A stretch of 64,000 nt of DNA from Avena insularis (lineage: Eukaryota; Streptophyta; Magnoliopsida; Poales; Poaceae): contig JAJUPC010000235.1 in assembly GCA_023614405.1 (NCBI GenBank), positions 62,001-126,000 on the forward strand, in the 5' to 3' direction. Shown piece by piece: positions 24,070 to 35,072 of the stretch. Within the stretch, counting starts at the first letter, position 1. Each line of letters starts with the position of its first letter. The position numbers and the translations under genes were made by a program. The notes under the pieces were generated by a model that searched no databases, was not told the DNA's origin, and saw nothing but the letters and a program-made list of their open reading frames with translations.

Positions 24070-25585
24070 TGGAATCCTAAAAAAGAGAAAACAGGCCTTT
24101 CATCTATTATTAACAATTTAGAAGCTACTGCGGAAGTTAGGCTTTTGAATGCACAAGAGATTGATCTTAAAAACCAATCGAATGCAGAAATTGCCAGACT
24201 ACTCCGTGAGAAGGAACTCAATGGTATCAACGATCTACAGCGAAATTTATTCTTGAAGGAGATGCGAATACAAGATACTTTCATGTTGTTGCCAATGGCA
24301 ACCATAAAAAGAAACTTATTCACTCTTTAGTTCAGGATGAAGGTACGATTGAGGGTCAGGAGCAACTAAAATCTTATATTACTAATTATTATAAATCCTT
24401 GTTTGGGGCAATGCCAGAGAATTCGTTCGTGCTGGATGGGTCCCAAACAACGGATATTCCTCAAGTTTCTGTTGAGGAGAACAACTTTCTGACCGCTCCT
24501 TATATGGAGGAGGAGGTCAAGAAAGCTGTTTTTCCAAATGGAACATAACAAAGCACCAGGGACTGATGGCTTTCTAGAGGAATTCTATACAAAATTCTGG
24601 GAAGTTATTAAGGAGGACCTGATGCGTCTTTTTGAGTTCTTGCATGTTGGTCAGTTAGACCTTTTTAGTCTCAATTTTGGCAACATTATTTTGTTACCTA
24701 AGGTTAATGATGCAGAACATATACAACAGTATCGTCCAATTTGTCTTCTTAACGTTAGTTTTAAAATCTTCATAAAAGTTGCTACGATTAGATTAAATTT
24801 GGTAGCTGGTCACCTTGTATGCCCATCTCAAACCGCTTTTATGCAAGGAAGAAACATCCTAGATGGTGTAGTAATCCTGCATGAAACAATTCATGAACTA
24901 CACTCAAAGAAATTAAATGGTGTACTGTTCAAGATTAACTTTGAGAAGGCTTATGACAAGGTTAATTGGTCTTTTCTTTAGCAAACACTCCGAATGAAAG
25001 GTTTTTCGAAGGAGTGGTGTGCTCTCATACAGTATTTTGTGTCTGGTGGTAGTGTTGCTATTAATATCAATGACGACACTAGCAAATACTTCCAAACAAA
25101 AGAAGGACTAAGACAAGGGGATCCACTATCACCTATACTATTTAACATAGTGTCAAATATGTTGGCTATCCTAATTGAGAGAGCCAAGGCTAATGGCCAA
25201 GTTCAAGGATTAGTTCCCCATCTGGTTGATGGTGGTCTCTCTTCTTCAATACGCTGATGATACAATCTTATTTATGGAACATGATCTGGAGAAAGCTAAG
25301 AATCTGAAATTAATTTTATCAGTATTGGAGCAACTCCTTGGCTTAAAAATTAACTTCCATAAAAGCGATTTGTATTGTTTTGCCAAGGCTAATAATGATG
25401 CCCATCTATATGCTGATCTTTTTGGCTGTGGTCTGTGGCAATTTCCAATCAACTATCTAGGAATATCGATTCATTATCAGCGTTGCACGATTGCTGAATG
25501 GAAACTCGTTGAGGAAAGACTACAGAAACGTCTTAATAGTTGGAAAGGTAAATTGTTATCCCTTGGGGAAGACTTGTTCTCATAA
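24070..25585 (+). pseudogene. LINE ORF2 reverse transcriptase domain, broken
   Basis: After an N-terminal linker (fragments such as LRFLREKEL-type text and a GDANTRYFH-like stretch near 24260), the open block 24538-24978 carries NKAPGTDGF and QYRPICLLNVSFKI. The next block carries GLRQGDPLSPILFNIV (about 25107). A further frame carries QYADDTILF with YADD at 25250-25261, the catalytic RT motif of L1-type LINEs, then INYLGISI near 25450. Both catalytic Asp residues remain. Stops or shifts occur near 24230, 24530, 24980, 25255 and 25585. The enzyme would carry out target-primed reverse transcription. Confidence 0.85.
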
Positions 25586-27034
25586 ATTCAGTACTCACCA
25601 ATATGGTCCTGTATATGATCTCCTTTTTCCAATTGCAAAAAGGTGTCTTGAAGAAAGTGGATTATTTTCGATCAAGATTCTTTCGGCAAGGGGATAGTAA
25701 AAAAAATATTGACTGGCCATATGGAATGTGGTTTGCCGACCAAAATAGTACGGTGGACTGGGCATACATGATTTGCAAGTCAAAAACACTGCACTTTTGG
25801 GTAAATGGCTGTTTAAACTAATTACAGAAGAGGGTGTCTGGCAAACCATTCTATGGAGGAAGTATGTTGGCTCCAAAGTTGTGTCTCAAGTGGTTTGGAA
25901 ACCCTGGATTCACATTTAGGGCAGGACTAGTGGCATCCAAAAAACATTTCTTCCGCTTTGGTATTTTTAATATTAGGGATGGTTCACATATTAGATTCTC
26001 TGAAGATAAATGGCTTGGCCAAACTACTCTTTGGGAACAATATCTAGTTCTATATTCGATTATTAGACACAAAGGGGATACACTTTCCACAGTGTTACGA
26101 ACTAATCCACCTAATGTGTCTTTCAGAAGAAGTCTCATAGGTCCTAGATTGGTGTCATGGAACAATCTTTTATTATGATTAGCCATGATACAACTGTCGG
26201 AGGGTGTGGACGAGTTCAAATGGAATTTACTAGAGAGTGGTAAATTTTCTATGGACTCAATGTTAGAGCGTTGATCCAACCGAATATTCACCAGTCGATG
26301 ATAATAATAAAATTTGGAAGATGGAATTACCCCTTAAAACGAAGATATTTGCGTGGTATCTCTGTAAAGGGGTAATTCTCACAAATGATAATCTTGCTAA
26401 GAGGAATTGGTATGGAAGTACACAGTGTGTTTTTTGTTATCAGAATTAGACAATTCGACACTTATTGTTCCAGTGTAAATTTGCTTGTGCTATAGGGTCA
26501 GTCATCCAAATGGCCTCTGGTTTATCTCCTCCTTGATCGGTAACCAATGTTCTTGGTAACTAGTTACATGGGATACAAGGTTAATATGGGACTTTTTTTA
26601 GGGTGGGAGCGCTTGCCATTATTTGGTCGCTTTGGCTATATAGAAATGATAAGATTTTTAATAGCACTGTGTCTTCTTCTTTGGAGGTTATCTATCGAGC
26701 TACGGCTATTCTCTGATCATGGACTACCCTCCAGCGTATGGAGCTTCGCGACTTACTTGTGGAGGGGTGTACGCGATTGGAGGACACGACGAGGGATATT
26801 TTCTCCCTACATGGATGGCAACGTGATCTCCGTATCGATCAACATTAGCTCAAGGCGCTTTATTTTTAGCTGCTACGACAGACTCAAGCGCGGAAGCCTG
26901 GACCTGGAGGAGGTCTTTCCCGGGTAGCAAAGATTCTTCGAACGGCTCGAGCGTGGCAGCGCGTAGCTAGAGGCAGTAGATCCCTTGCAGCGCAGCCATT
27001 TTCACCGACTGGACGGCGGCAGGCTGGCAGCCCA
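25586..27034 (+). pseudogene. LINE ORF2 C-terminal region with zinc-binding RT-associated domain
   Basis: Fragments in shifting frames: KKVDYFRSRFFRQGDSKK (25650-25700), a segment around HFFRFGIFNIRDGSHIRF (25950-26000), then CVFCYQN followed by a stop and TIRHLLFQCKFA (26430-26490). The last is the zf-RVT type cysteine/histidine cluster found at the end of plant LINE ORF2 proteins. The plausible terminal stop is near 27034. It is too eroded to be functional. Confidence 0.7.
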
Positions 27035-27079
27035 TAGTTGAAGGTAACTGACCTGGAGGCTGCATACGTGAATGTATGC

Positions 27080-27143
27080 GTTGCATGGTGCCATCCTCTG
27101 CTCAGCGATGTGTTGCGCGGTGCCATCCTCTACTCGGCGATGT
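27080..27143 (+). repeat. Tandem duplication, 32-bp unit x2
   Basis: Two adjacent 32-bp units with the core GGTGCCATCCTCT differ at four positions (27080-27111 and 27112-27143). Lies just after the LINE coding end. Confidence 0.8.
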
Positions 27144-27309
27144 CTGCCATTTGTTAGACTCGGCTCCAAGCCTCCACCTCCACAGCCATACATAGATTAA
27201 TTGCTGCTCTTGCTTTGTTTCTCTAGTGGACTTCGATTTCTTGCTTGTTGAATATGAGCATGTAGTATGTTTTGTGGACATTGAGCTATGGAGTGCATTA
27301 GTATCCGGT

Positions 27310-27620
27310 TGAGTAATTCGATTGACATGTCCAGGCCGATTCAGCACAGATGAATCAGATTGGATTGAGTAATTTTATAATTGGAGTTGATTGAGTAAAT
27401 TTGTAGGCTTGTCGCTACAAGCCATGTCCAGTCCATAAATTTGTGGCTGCATATCGTATTTTAATTGTGAAAATTGAGTAATTTGATTGACATGTCTAGG
27501 CCAATTCAGCATAGATGAATCGGATTGGATTGACTAAATGTGTAGGCTTGTAGCTGCAAGCCATGTCCAGTCCATAAATTTGTAGCTGCAAGCCATGTTC
27601 ATATCGTATTTTATTTGCGA
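27310..27620 (+). repeat. Imperfect tandem duplication of about 150 bp
   Basis: Segments starting near 27310 and 27475 share GATTGACATGTC, GATGAATCRGATTGGATTGA, GTAGGCTTG and AAGCCATGTCCAGTCC in the same order. The first copy carries an extra 18 bp or so, and the end of the second copy is itself partly reduplicated (AGCTGCAAGCCATGT at 27552 and 27584). Confidence 0.75.
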
Positions 27621-27916
27621 GAAATTGACATATCGTACTTCTGATCCCTGATGATCCTCGTCGAGTCGTTGTCTGCATGAGTACATGACCAACCCGTGGA
27701 TATCTCTCCGTAGTTGTGCCTTGAAGATTTGCCTCTACCTCGAGGTTGTTTCCACCGAGCCGCCTCGATCCCGACCCCAACACCCCAGCACTTGTTCTTC
27801 CTGTTTGGGACCGGTGTGGAATCCGCCTTGGTCAGCCCCATCGGCGTCTTTGGCTGCGGGAGCCAGGAGGAGCGGCAACAGTGGAAGGACAACCAAGCCC
27901 TCCACCGGCATCAACC

Positions 27917-28304
27917 GCAACAAGCATCCCATGGTCATAGTTTTTCTCATCTGCACGCATAATTTCCCCTCTAAAATCCTCCTACATGCCCAGAGATAGG
28001 AGACGGAGAGGAGGCTAGGCGTCAGGACCCCGAGGGCGCTGATATCGATTGGCAGTCAAGAAGGGGGAGGAGGAGGAGCTCTGGTGGCTCAGAGATACAG
28101 GAAAGGAAAAACAGTAGATAGATTTAGGGTTTTCTTTCTATGTGCCACCCATCCACCCACTCCTGCTCCTTTATAACATAAGAGCATGACCAAGTTTTGT
28201 TTAAGACTGGTTATTACACTCTACTAAATTACTTAAGACTAGGATTACAAAACTGATGGTGCTGAACGGATGGATTACTGAATCATCAGGTGTCAATCCT
28301 GACA
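27917..28304 (-). repeat. 3' LTR of F, first copy (left edge uncertain)
   Basis: Starts on the minus strand with TGTCAGGATTGACACC right after the polypurine tract. A TATA-like element (minus TATAAAG, 28169-28175) is present. Similarity to the second copy begins at 27917; the terminal bases of the second copy (TGTGCAA at 33751) are altered here, so the true edge is unclear. Confidence 0.65.
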
Positions 28305-28327
28305 ATGCCCCCCCCTCAGTCAAGACC

Positions 28328-29234
28328 TCAGGGCTTGAACGCAAGGAACGATCGCTGAAAAAATTCCGCGTTCTCCCAGGTGGCTTCATCTTCACTCATT
28401 TCGTACCAGTGTATGAGCCACTGAGGTACCACCACATTGTATTCGCTCGACAGGTGCTTCCTTGGAACCTGACGACACTGCAAGATAGTTAAAGGGAAAA
28501 ACTTGATCTTACCAGTAGGCGACACCAGTGGTAGTGTTGGCGAGGGAACTTTAGTGTTGCCCGGGTGTTTCTTTAGATTGCTCACATGGAAAACATCATG
28601 AAGAAGTGTTCCAGAAGGCAATTTAAGCTTGTATGCACGGTTACCAACAAGCTGGATGATCTTGAATGGCCCATACCATTTAGGTGCTAGTTTTAAGGAA
28701 TTTCCTCTGCCTAGAGCATTTTCTCTCCGAGGCATCATCTTGAGATAGACCATTTCACCCAATTGAAAAGAGCGGTATGTGCATTTCATATCAGCATATT
28801 TCCTCATAGTATTTTGTGTTTTTGCCAAGTTGTGCTGTAGTAGCTCAATCATCTGCTTTCTGTCACCAAGGGTGTCCTGTGCTGTTGGTGACAATGTGGT
28901 TAAGCCAGGTAATTCTGTGAGTAGAGGACGGGCATACTCGTATAGAGCTTCAAATGGTGACATTTGTATGGCTGTGTGGTAGCTGCAATTGTACCAGAAT
29001 TCTACCGCCGGAAGGTACTCACACCACTTCTTGGGTTCTTGAAAGACCATACACCTGAGGTACTATTCCAAGCATTGATTTACCCTTTCTGTTTGTCCAT
29101 TAGACTCGGGATGGTAGGCTGTAGAGAAGTGTAACGAGATCTTCATCACAGAGAATTTTTTTCCATAGTTTACTTAGAAATATGCTGTCTCTATCTGATG
29201 TGATGATTGTGGGAGGGCCATGCAGCTTGATAAT
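28328..29234 (-). pseudogene. Integrase C-terminal half and chromodomain of F, first copy
   Basis: The open block 28328-29050 (240 codons) contains SPFEALYEY, the GPY/F-type motif (APKWYGPFKIIQ), LLHDVFHVSNLKK, and a chromodomain ending DEATWENAEFFQ. The upstream segment to 29234 carries the catalytic-core end (THE NGQTERVN region) in disturbed frame. The N-terminal core is absent because G interrupts it. Unlike the second copy, the TGG codon in DEATWE is intact here. Confidence 0.82.
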
Positions 29235-29564
29235 TGTTATATGTTGATCCAAATTCTACAAAGTAAAGGCCAACTTCTGATGGAGCGGAGCGAGGCCCGT
29301 CGTCGGAGGCTTGGGCCGATACGGATCATCGAAGACCTAGGTTTCCACCGCTATATAAACCTCTTGTAAGCCGTCGGCTGGGATAAGTTGTATTTGTGAA
29401 ATCCCCGACGTTGTGTAAGCACTCCCCGTATAGTGAAGTTCTGCTGGCTAACGCCCATGGTTTTTTCCTCTCTTTGTTTGAGAGGGTTTTCCACGTTAAA
29501 TCTATGTACCCTTTGTTGCGATTTTATTTTTGTTCTTCATTATTTGATTGTTGCAAAGATAACA
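29235..29564 (+). repeat. 5' LTR of G (330 bp)
   Basis: TGTTATATGTTG ... GATAACA, 330 bp, identical in length to the solo LTR 35073-35402 and differing by scattered substitutions. TATA box TATATAAA at 29352-29359. Preceded by ATAAT. Confidence 0.9.
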
Positions 29565-29566
29565 AG

Positions 29567-29579
29567 TGGTATCAGAGCC
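29567..29579 (+). other. Primer binding site of G (initiator Met tRNA)
   Basis: TGGTATCAGAGCC two bases after the LTR end; the next base is C instead of A. Confidence 0.9.
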
Positions 29580-29605
29580 CCAGGTTCTAATTTAGGGTTT
29601 GCGAC

Positions 29606-30440
29606 ATGTCGTCATTGAAGTTCGATCTATCGCAGCTGGACTACACCACAAGATTCTGCTTGTGGCAGGTGAAGATACGGGCGATTCTCGCCCAAACTTC
29701 AGATCTAGATGAAGCGCTGGAAGGATTCAAGAAAAAGGATGCTAAGAGCTGGTCTGACGAAGAGAAGCGGAAGGACCATAAGGCTTTGTCTTTGATTCAA
29801 CTTCATCTGTCTAATAATATTTTGCAGGAAGTTTTGGCTGAAACTGGAATCGATATGTATGTCAAAGGATCTAACTAGTAAGATGCATGCGAAGATGAAG
29901 TTGTTCTCGCATAGATTACAGGAAGGTGGATCGGTAATGAATCACTTATCTATTTTTAGAGAGATTTTTTCTGATTTGCAATCTATGGAAGTAAAATATG
30001 ATGATGAGGATCTAGCTCTATTACTCTTATGCTCGCTTCCTAGTTCTTATACACACTTTTGTGATACAATATTGTTGAGCCGTGATAAAATAACCCTTGA
30101 TGAAGTACAAGAGGCCCTCAAACAGAGGGAAAAGATGAAAACTATGGTGTAGGCAGATGGGGCGTCATCCAAGGCTGAAGCTCTATAGGTTCGTGACAGG
30201 ACCGAGCAGAGATCTAACAACTATGGAAACCGAGATAGGAGCAAAGATGGCAGAAGTCATTCGAATTCCAAGGGAAAAGGTATTGTAAGAAATCTAATCA
30301 TGTTATTGATGATTGTTGGAAGCTGCAGAATAAGGAGAAAAGTAACGGGACTTACCAACCGAAAGATAAGGATCAAGGTACTGGTAAGTCTACTGTTGTT
30401 TCTGGTGATAGTTCTGACGGTGAATGTTTAGCCATTTTTT
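29606..30440 (+). pseudogene. gag of G, broken
   Basis: ATG at 29606 opens MSSLKFDLSQLDYTTRFCLW, the typical copia gag start with the aromatic pair used in UBN2-like gag domains. A frameshift near 29865 moves reading to the block 29859-30152, which contains MHAKMKLFSHRLQEGGSV and SLPSSYTHFCDTILL, normal for this family. Amber codons follow at 30150-30152 and about 30186. A nucleocapsid knuckle remnant (CKKSNHVIDDC, from 30284) lacks its first Cys. A change in a T-run near 30434-30440 restores the frame used by pol. Confidence 0.82.
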
Positions 30441-31892
30441 GCTGCTTGTGCATCTCGTGATGATGAATGGATACCTGATACTGCATGTTCGTTTCATATT
30501 TGTTGTAACAAAGATTGGTTTAGTTCATATGAGTTTGTGCAGACTGGAGATTTTGTACGTGTGGGGCATGACAACCCATGCCATATTATCGGAGTTGGAT
30601 CTGTTAAGATCAGGACACATGATGGTGTGACGCGTACATTGAATGAGGTAAAGCACATACCAAGCATGGCCAGAAATCTGATCTCCCTGAGTACCATGCA
30701 CGTTGATGGATACAAGTACGCTGGTGGGCATAGGTTGTTGAAGGTATCAAAAGGTTCTCTTATTCACATGATAGGTGATATGAATTCTGCTAAGTTATAT
30801 GTTCTTAGAGGTAGTACTTTGCCTGGTATTGCTACTATTGTTACTTCTAATGATTCTAATGATTGTGGTAAAACAAATCTGTGGCATATGCGTCTTGGGC
30901 ATATGAGCGAACATGGCATGGCAGAGTTGGTTAAGAGAGAACTGATTGATGGTTGCAACTTGGGTAAGTTTGATTTCTGTGAGCACTGCGTTTTTGGTAA
31001 GCATAAAAGAGTTAAATTCAATTCTTTCGTTTATACCACCAAAGGCATTTTAGATTATGTGCATGCTGATGTATGGGGGCCTTCCCGTAAGACATCTATT
31101 GGTGGTGCTAATTACATGCTTACTATTATTGATGACTACTCAAGAAAAGTGTGGCCATATTTTCTGAAACATAAATCTGATGTTTTTGATGCTTTTAAGA
31201 AGTAGAAATTTATGGTAGAAAAACAAACTGAAAAGAAGGTAAAGGTACTACGTACCGACAATGGTATGGAATTCTGTTCTAATAAGTTTGAGGAGTTTTG
31301 CAGTAATGATGGTATGATCAGGCACCACATCATCTCTTACACTCCTCAGCAGAATGGCGTGGCTGAGCGCATGAACAGAACCATCATCTCGAGGGCTCAC
31401 TATATGTTGTCCAATGTAGGTATGCAAAGACATTTCTGGGCTAAAGCAGCCAACACAGCATGCTACCTCATCAACTAGTCACCTTCTATTCCACTTGAGA
31501 AGAAAACTCCTATTGAGGTATGGTCAACTTCGCCTGCTGATTATTCGCAGTTGAGAGTTTTTGGTTGCACTGGTTATGCTCACGTTGATAATGGAAAGTT
31601 AGATCCTAGAGCTGTTAAGTGCATGTTCCTTGGTTATGGTTCAGAAGTTAAGGCATATAAACTATGGAATCCTGAAAATAAAAGGATTTTGTTGAGTAGG
31701 AACGTTGTTTTCAATGGATCCGTTATGTATCATGACATCTTGCCATCAGATCCCTCTCCTGTTGCTATTGGAGAGGAGGGAGTTAGTGTGAAGGTGGAGC
31801 ACCTGTAGAAAACTGTTGATAACAATGATGTTGTTGATGATACTCATGAGGAAAATATTGATGATGATGTTGTTCAACACTCACCTACTATT
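30441..31892 (+). pseudogene. Protease and integrase of G, one frame with three amber codons
   Basis: One reading frame continues from about 30441 to the RT. The protease begins with DEWIPDTACSFHIC (DT-C variant of the DSG active site, expected in this lineage). Integrase follows: HHCC finger (WHMRLGHM ... CEHCVFGKHKR), first Asp in HADVWGPS, second Asp in RTDNGMEF, Glu in NGVAERMNRT, so all three catalytic acids are present. Premature TAG codons stand at 31203-31205 (context KK-stop-KF, normally Trp), 31476-31478 and 31806-31808. Without those three stops the frame would be continuous into RT, indicating comparatively recent inactivation relative to the gypsy elements. Confidence 0.87.
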
Positions 31893-33581
31893 TTGCAGCA
31901 GCCACATGAATCTATAGTTGCTGATACACTGAGGCGTAACATAGTTCCACCTTGTTGTTTAATTGAAGAGTGTAATCTTGCTCATTATGCTCTGAGTTGT
32001 GATGAACAGATGGAGCATGATACTAAACCTACTACATACAATGAGGTTGTTGCATCCGTTGACCACAAGAAGTGGGTTTCTGCTATGCAAGAAGAGATGC
32101 AATCGCCTGATAAGAATGGAACATGGGAAGTTGTGTGCTTTCCTAAACAGAAGAAGGACATTCGCTGTAAGTGGATATACAAGAGAAAGGAAGGTTTGTC
32201 TCCTAATGAGCCTCCAAGGTTTAAGGCAAGGTTAGTAGCAAAAGGTTTCAGCCATATTCTAGGTATTGATTATAATGATGTTTTCTCTCTGGTTGTGAAG
32301 CATAGTTCTATTCGTGCTTTCTTTGGTATTGTTTCTATGCATGATCTTGAGCTTGAGAAGCTAGATGTAAAGACTGCTTTTCTGCATGGTGAACTGAAGG
32401 AGGATATTTACATGGACCAACCTGAAGGGTTCATAGTTCCTGGAAAAGAGGATTTTGTGTGCAAATTGAAGAGGTCGCTTTATGGTTTGAAGCAATCTCC
32501 AAGACAGTGGTACAAAAGGTTTGATTCATTTATGACCTCACAAGGTTTTAAGAGATCTCAGTTTGATAGTTGTGTTTACATAAAGTTTGTTAATGGATTA
32601 CCTATTTACTTGCTGTTATATGTTGATGATATGTTAATTGCTGCCAAGAGCATGAAAGAAATCACTACTTTGAAGGCACACCTAAGTAGAGAATTTGAGA
32701 TGAAAGATCTTGGTGTTGCTAAGAAAATCCTAGGTATGGAAATTAAACGGGACAGAAAATCTAGGTTGTTGTTTCTTAGTCAGCAAAGTTACATTGAGAA
32801 AGTTCTTCAATGTTTTAATATGCATGATGCAAAGTCAGTTAGTACTCATGTTGCTCCTCACTTTAAATTGGCAGCATTGCAATGTCCTAGTTCTGATGAA
32901 GATATTGAGTACATGTCTCGAGTTCCTTATTCTAGTGTTGTTGGTTCCTTGATGTATGTTATGGTTTGTTCTCGCCCTGATTTATCTTATGCTATGAGTT
33001 TGGTGAGTCGTTACATGGCTAATCCTAGTAAAGAACATTGGAAAGTTGTTCAGTGGATTTTCAGGTACCTCTGTGGCACATCGAATGCTTGCTTGAAGTT
33101 TGGCAAGACTGGTGAGGGACTCGCAGGCTATGTGGATTCAGATTTTGCTGCCGACTTGGATAAGAGGAGGTCCCTCACAGGTTATGTGTTCATGGTAGGA
33201 TTATGTGCTATGAGTTGGAAGGCAATGCTGCAACCAATTGTTGCTTTATCTACAACCAAAGCAGAATATATGGTTGTTGCTGAAGCTTGCAAAGAGTCTG
33301 TCTGGTTGAAAGGTTTGTATGCTGAGCTTTGTCGGGATGATTCTTGCATTAACCTGTTCTGTGACAGTCAAAGTATTATTTACCTTACAAAGGATCAGAT
33401 GTTCCATGAGAGAACAAAGCACATTGATATCAAGTACCATTATGTTCGTGACATTGTTGCACAAGGTACACTAAAGGTATGCAAGATAAGCACTCATGAT
33501 AACCCTGCTGATATGATAACAAAGCATGTCCCTGTTGCTAAGTTTGAGCTATGCTCAAGCTTAGTTGGTATAACTGTTTAG
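31893..33581 (+). CDS. Reverse transcriptase-RNase H of copia element G (562 open codons)
   Basis: The longest clean coding block in the window. It runs as follows: linker, [20 protein letters not shown], the RT fingers ([20 protein letters not shown]), [18 protein letters not shown] with the first catalytic Asp, [14 protein letters not shown], and the catalytic YVDD at 32619-32630. Then come [13 protein letters not shown], the connection domain, and RNase H ([47 protein letters not shown]) to a natural stop at 33579-33581. All RT and RNase H catalytic acids appear intact. The ATG at 31893 is simply the first Met after the amber at 31806, not a natural start; the enzyme would be made as part of Gag-Pol. 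On its own it is not expected to be expressed. Confidence 0.9.
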   Translation: MQQPHESIVADTLRRNIVPPCCLIEECNLAHYALSCDEQMEHDTKPTTYNEVVASVDHKKWVSAMQEEMQSPDKNGTWEVVCFPKQKKDIRCKWIYKRKEGLSPNEPPRFKARLVAKGFSHILGIDYNDVFSLVVKHSSIRAFFGIVSMHDLELEKLDVKTAFLHGELKEDIYMDQPEGFIVPGKEDFVCKLKRSLYGLKQSPRQWYKRFDSFMTSQGFKRSQFDSCVYIKFVNGLPIYLLLYVDDMLIAAKSMKEITTLKAHLSREFEMKDLGVAKKILGMEIKRDRKSRLLFLSQQSYIEKVLQCFNMHDAKSVSTHVAPHFKLAALQCPSSDEDIEYMSRVPYSSVVGSLMYVMVCSRPDLSYAMSLVSRYMANPSKEHWKVVQWIFRYLCGTSNACLKFGKTGEGLAGYVDSDFAADLDKRRSLTGYVFMVGLCAMSWKAMLQPIVALSTTKAEYMVVAEACKESVWLKGLYAELCRDDSCINLFCDSQSIIYLTKDQMFHERTKHIDIKYHYVRDIVAQGTLKVCKISTHDNPADMITKHVPVAKFELCSSLVGITV

Positions 33582-33678
33582 CCCAAGTGGCTGTTGGCGC
33601 CGAAAGTGTTTTCTTTGTTTGTTCAGGGAGATGATTACTGTTAAAGCTACAAGAAGGAATTTGTCTCAAGGTGGAGTT
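33582..33678 (+). other. 3' untranslated tail and polypurine tract of G
   Basis: About 97 bp between the RNase H stop and the LTR. The purine-rich AAGGTGGAGTT at 33668-33678 is the polypurine tract. The stretch 33645-33667 is copied again at 33728-33750. Confidence 0.7.
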
Positions 33679-33730
33679 TGTTATATGTTGATCCAAATTA
33701 TACAAAGTAAAGGCCAACTTCTGATGGAGC
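33679..33730 (+). repeat. Truncated 3' LTR of G (first 52 bp)
   Basis: TGTTATATGTTGATCC to ...GATGGAGC matches LTR positions 1-52; the remaining 278 bp are missing and replaced by filler sequence and F. Confidence 0.9.
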
Positions 33731-33750
33731 TACAAGAAGGAATTTGTCTC
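33731..33750 (+). repeat. Filler DNA at a duplication junction
   Basis: TACAAGAAGGAATTTGTCTC is a second copy of 33648-33667 from just upstream, joined through the shared bases AGC, and sits between the broken G LTR and the second copy of F. This pattern is typical of end joining with templated filler. Confidence 0.75.
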
Positions 33751-34140
33751 TGTGCAACATGCATCCCATGGTCATAATTTTTCTCATCTGCACGCATACT
33801 TTCCCCTCTAAAATCCTCCTACATGCCCAGAGATAGGAGACGGAGAGGAGGCCAGGCATCAGGACCCCGAGGGCACTGACATCGATTGGAAGTCAAGAAG
33901 GGGGAAGAGGAGGAGCTCCGGTAGCTCAGAGATACAGGAAAGGAAAAATAGTAGATAAATTTAGGGTTTTCTTTCTGCGTGCCACCCATCCACCACTCCT
34001 GCTCCTTTATAACATAACAGCAGGACCACGCTTTGTTTAAGACTGGTTATTACACTCTACTAAATTAATTAAGACTAGGATTACAAAACTGATGGTTTTG
34101 AACGGTTGGATTACTGAATCATCAGGTGTCAATCCTGACA
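33751..34140 (-). repeat. 3' LTR of F, second copy (about 390 bp)
   Basis: Minus strand TGTCAGGATTGACACC ... TTGCACA, giving TG...CA ends. TATA-like element at 34005-34011 (minus). Size is normal for Reina-type elements. Confidence 0.7.
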
Positions 34141-34164
34141 ATGCCCCCCCCTCAGTCAAGACCT

Positions 34165-35072
34165 CAGGGCTTGAACGCAGGGAAAGATCGCTGAAAAAAT
34201 TCCGTGTTCTCCTAGGTGGCTTCATCTTCACTCATTCCGTCCCAGTGTATGAGCCACTGAGGTACCACCACATTGTATTCACCCGACAGGTGCTTCCTTG
34301 GAACCTGACGACACTGCAAGATAGTTAAAGGGAAAAACTTGATCTTACCAGTAGGCGACACCAGTGGTAGTGTTGGCGAGGGAACTTTAGTGTTGCCCGG
34401 GTGTTTCTTTAGATGGCTCACATGGAAAACATCATGAAGAAGTGTTCCAGAAGGCAATTTAAGCTTGTATGCACGGTTACCAACAAGCTGGATGATCTTG
34501 AATGGCCCATACCATTTAGGTGCTAGTTTTAAGGAATTTCCTCTGCCTAGAGCATTTTCTCTCCGAGGCATCATCTTGAGATAGACCATTTCACCCAATT
34601 GAAAAGAGCGGTATGTGCATTTCATATCAGCATATTTCTTCATAGTCTTCTGTGCTTTTGCCAAGTTGTGCTGTAGTAGCTCAATCATCTGCTTTCTGTC
34701 ACCAAGGGTGTCCTGTGCTGTTGGTGACAATGTGGTTAAGCCAGGTAATTTTGTGAGTAGAGCAGGGGCATACTCGTATAGAGCTTCAAATGGTGACATT
34801 TGTATGGTTGTGTGGTAGCTGCAATTGTACCAGAATTCTGCCGCCGGAAGGTACTCACACCACTTCTTGGGTTCCTGAAAGACCATACACCTGAGGTACT
34901 GTTCCAAGCATTGATTTACCCTTTCTGTTTGTCCATTAGACACGGGATGGTAGGTTGTAGAGAAGTGTAACGAGATCTTCATCGCAGAGAGAATTTCTGT
35001 CCACAATTTACTCAAAAATATGTTGTCTCTATCTGATGTGATGATTGTGGGAGGGCCATGTAGCTTGATAAT
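34165..35072 (-). pseudogene. Integrase core end and chromodomain of F, second copy
   Basis: The open block contains TIITSDRDNIF (second catalytic Asp), NGQTERVNQ (catalytic Glu), SPFEALYEY, APKWYGPFKIIQ, LLHDVFHVSHLKK and a chromodomain. The frame stops at 34212 after DEAT because the TGG found in the first copy is TAG here. The ATG at 35141 that opens the frame lies inside the G solo LTR and is accidental. Together with 35403-36062 it shows an intact D,D,E triad at protein level apart from the insertion and this stop. Confidence 0.85.

Larger units (their letters stand above)
24058..27034 (+). mobile_element. LINE (L1-type) 3' half, split by element D
   Basis: Plus-strand remnant of a non-LTR retrotransposon ORF2 beginning in mid-protein directly at the D insertion point. 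The reverse transcriptase core and a C-terminal Zn-binding region are recognisable. The endonuclease domain and 5' end would be on the far side of D, off-window. No poly(A) or short-tandem tail is obvious at the 3' end. Many stops and frameshifts make it long dead. It was the original target into which D inserted. Confidence 0.85.
27035..27916. other. Unclassified sequence between the LINE and element F
   Basis: I see no recognisable gene. The first 100 bp probably belong to the LINE 3' UTR. Two small tandem duplications are described separately. From 27630 to 27916 the sequence is GC-richer, with overlapping short frames on both strands (for example 27735-27956 minus) and no known domain; it may be part of a longer F LTR or a captured exon fragment. 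Confidence 0.4.
27917..29234 (-). mobile_element. Element F, first copy: 3' end of a Reina-like chromovirus (truncated by copia G)
   Basis: Minus-strand gypsy sequence: integrase C-terminus and chromodomain, a polypurine tract (the C-run at 28306-28316) and an LTR from 28304 leftwards. It stops at 29234 with ATAAT where the G LTR starts. It is about 95% identical by eye to 33754-35072, including the same junction with a G LTR, so the two are copies of one segment made after G had inserted. The Reina-type call rests on the short LTR and on the integrase/chromodomain style. Confidence 0.8.
29235..33730 (+). mobile_element. Element G, Tnt1/Tork-like Ty1-copia retrotransposon with truncated 3' LTR
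   Basis: It has a 330-bp 5' LTR, an initiator-Met PBS, gag, then protease-integrase-RT-RNase H in that order, which is diagnostic of Ty1/copia (integrase before RT). It is inserted in F at ATAAT. The 3' LTR begins at 33679 but only 52 bp remain before a rearrangement junction. A solo LTR of the same element in the second F copy (35073-35402) gives the intact reference. Tork/Tnt1 affiliation is inferred from the RT text ([39 protein letters not shown]). Confidence 0.9.

Noticed and set aside
27735..27956. Possible captured host exon (short minus-strand frame)
   Set aside because: Short, overlapped by frames on the other strand, and no recognisable domain; no splice sites or similarity that I can name.
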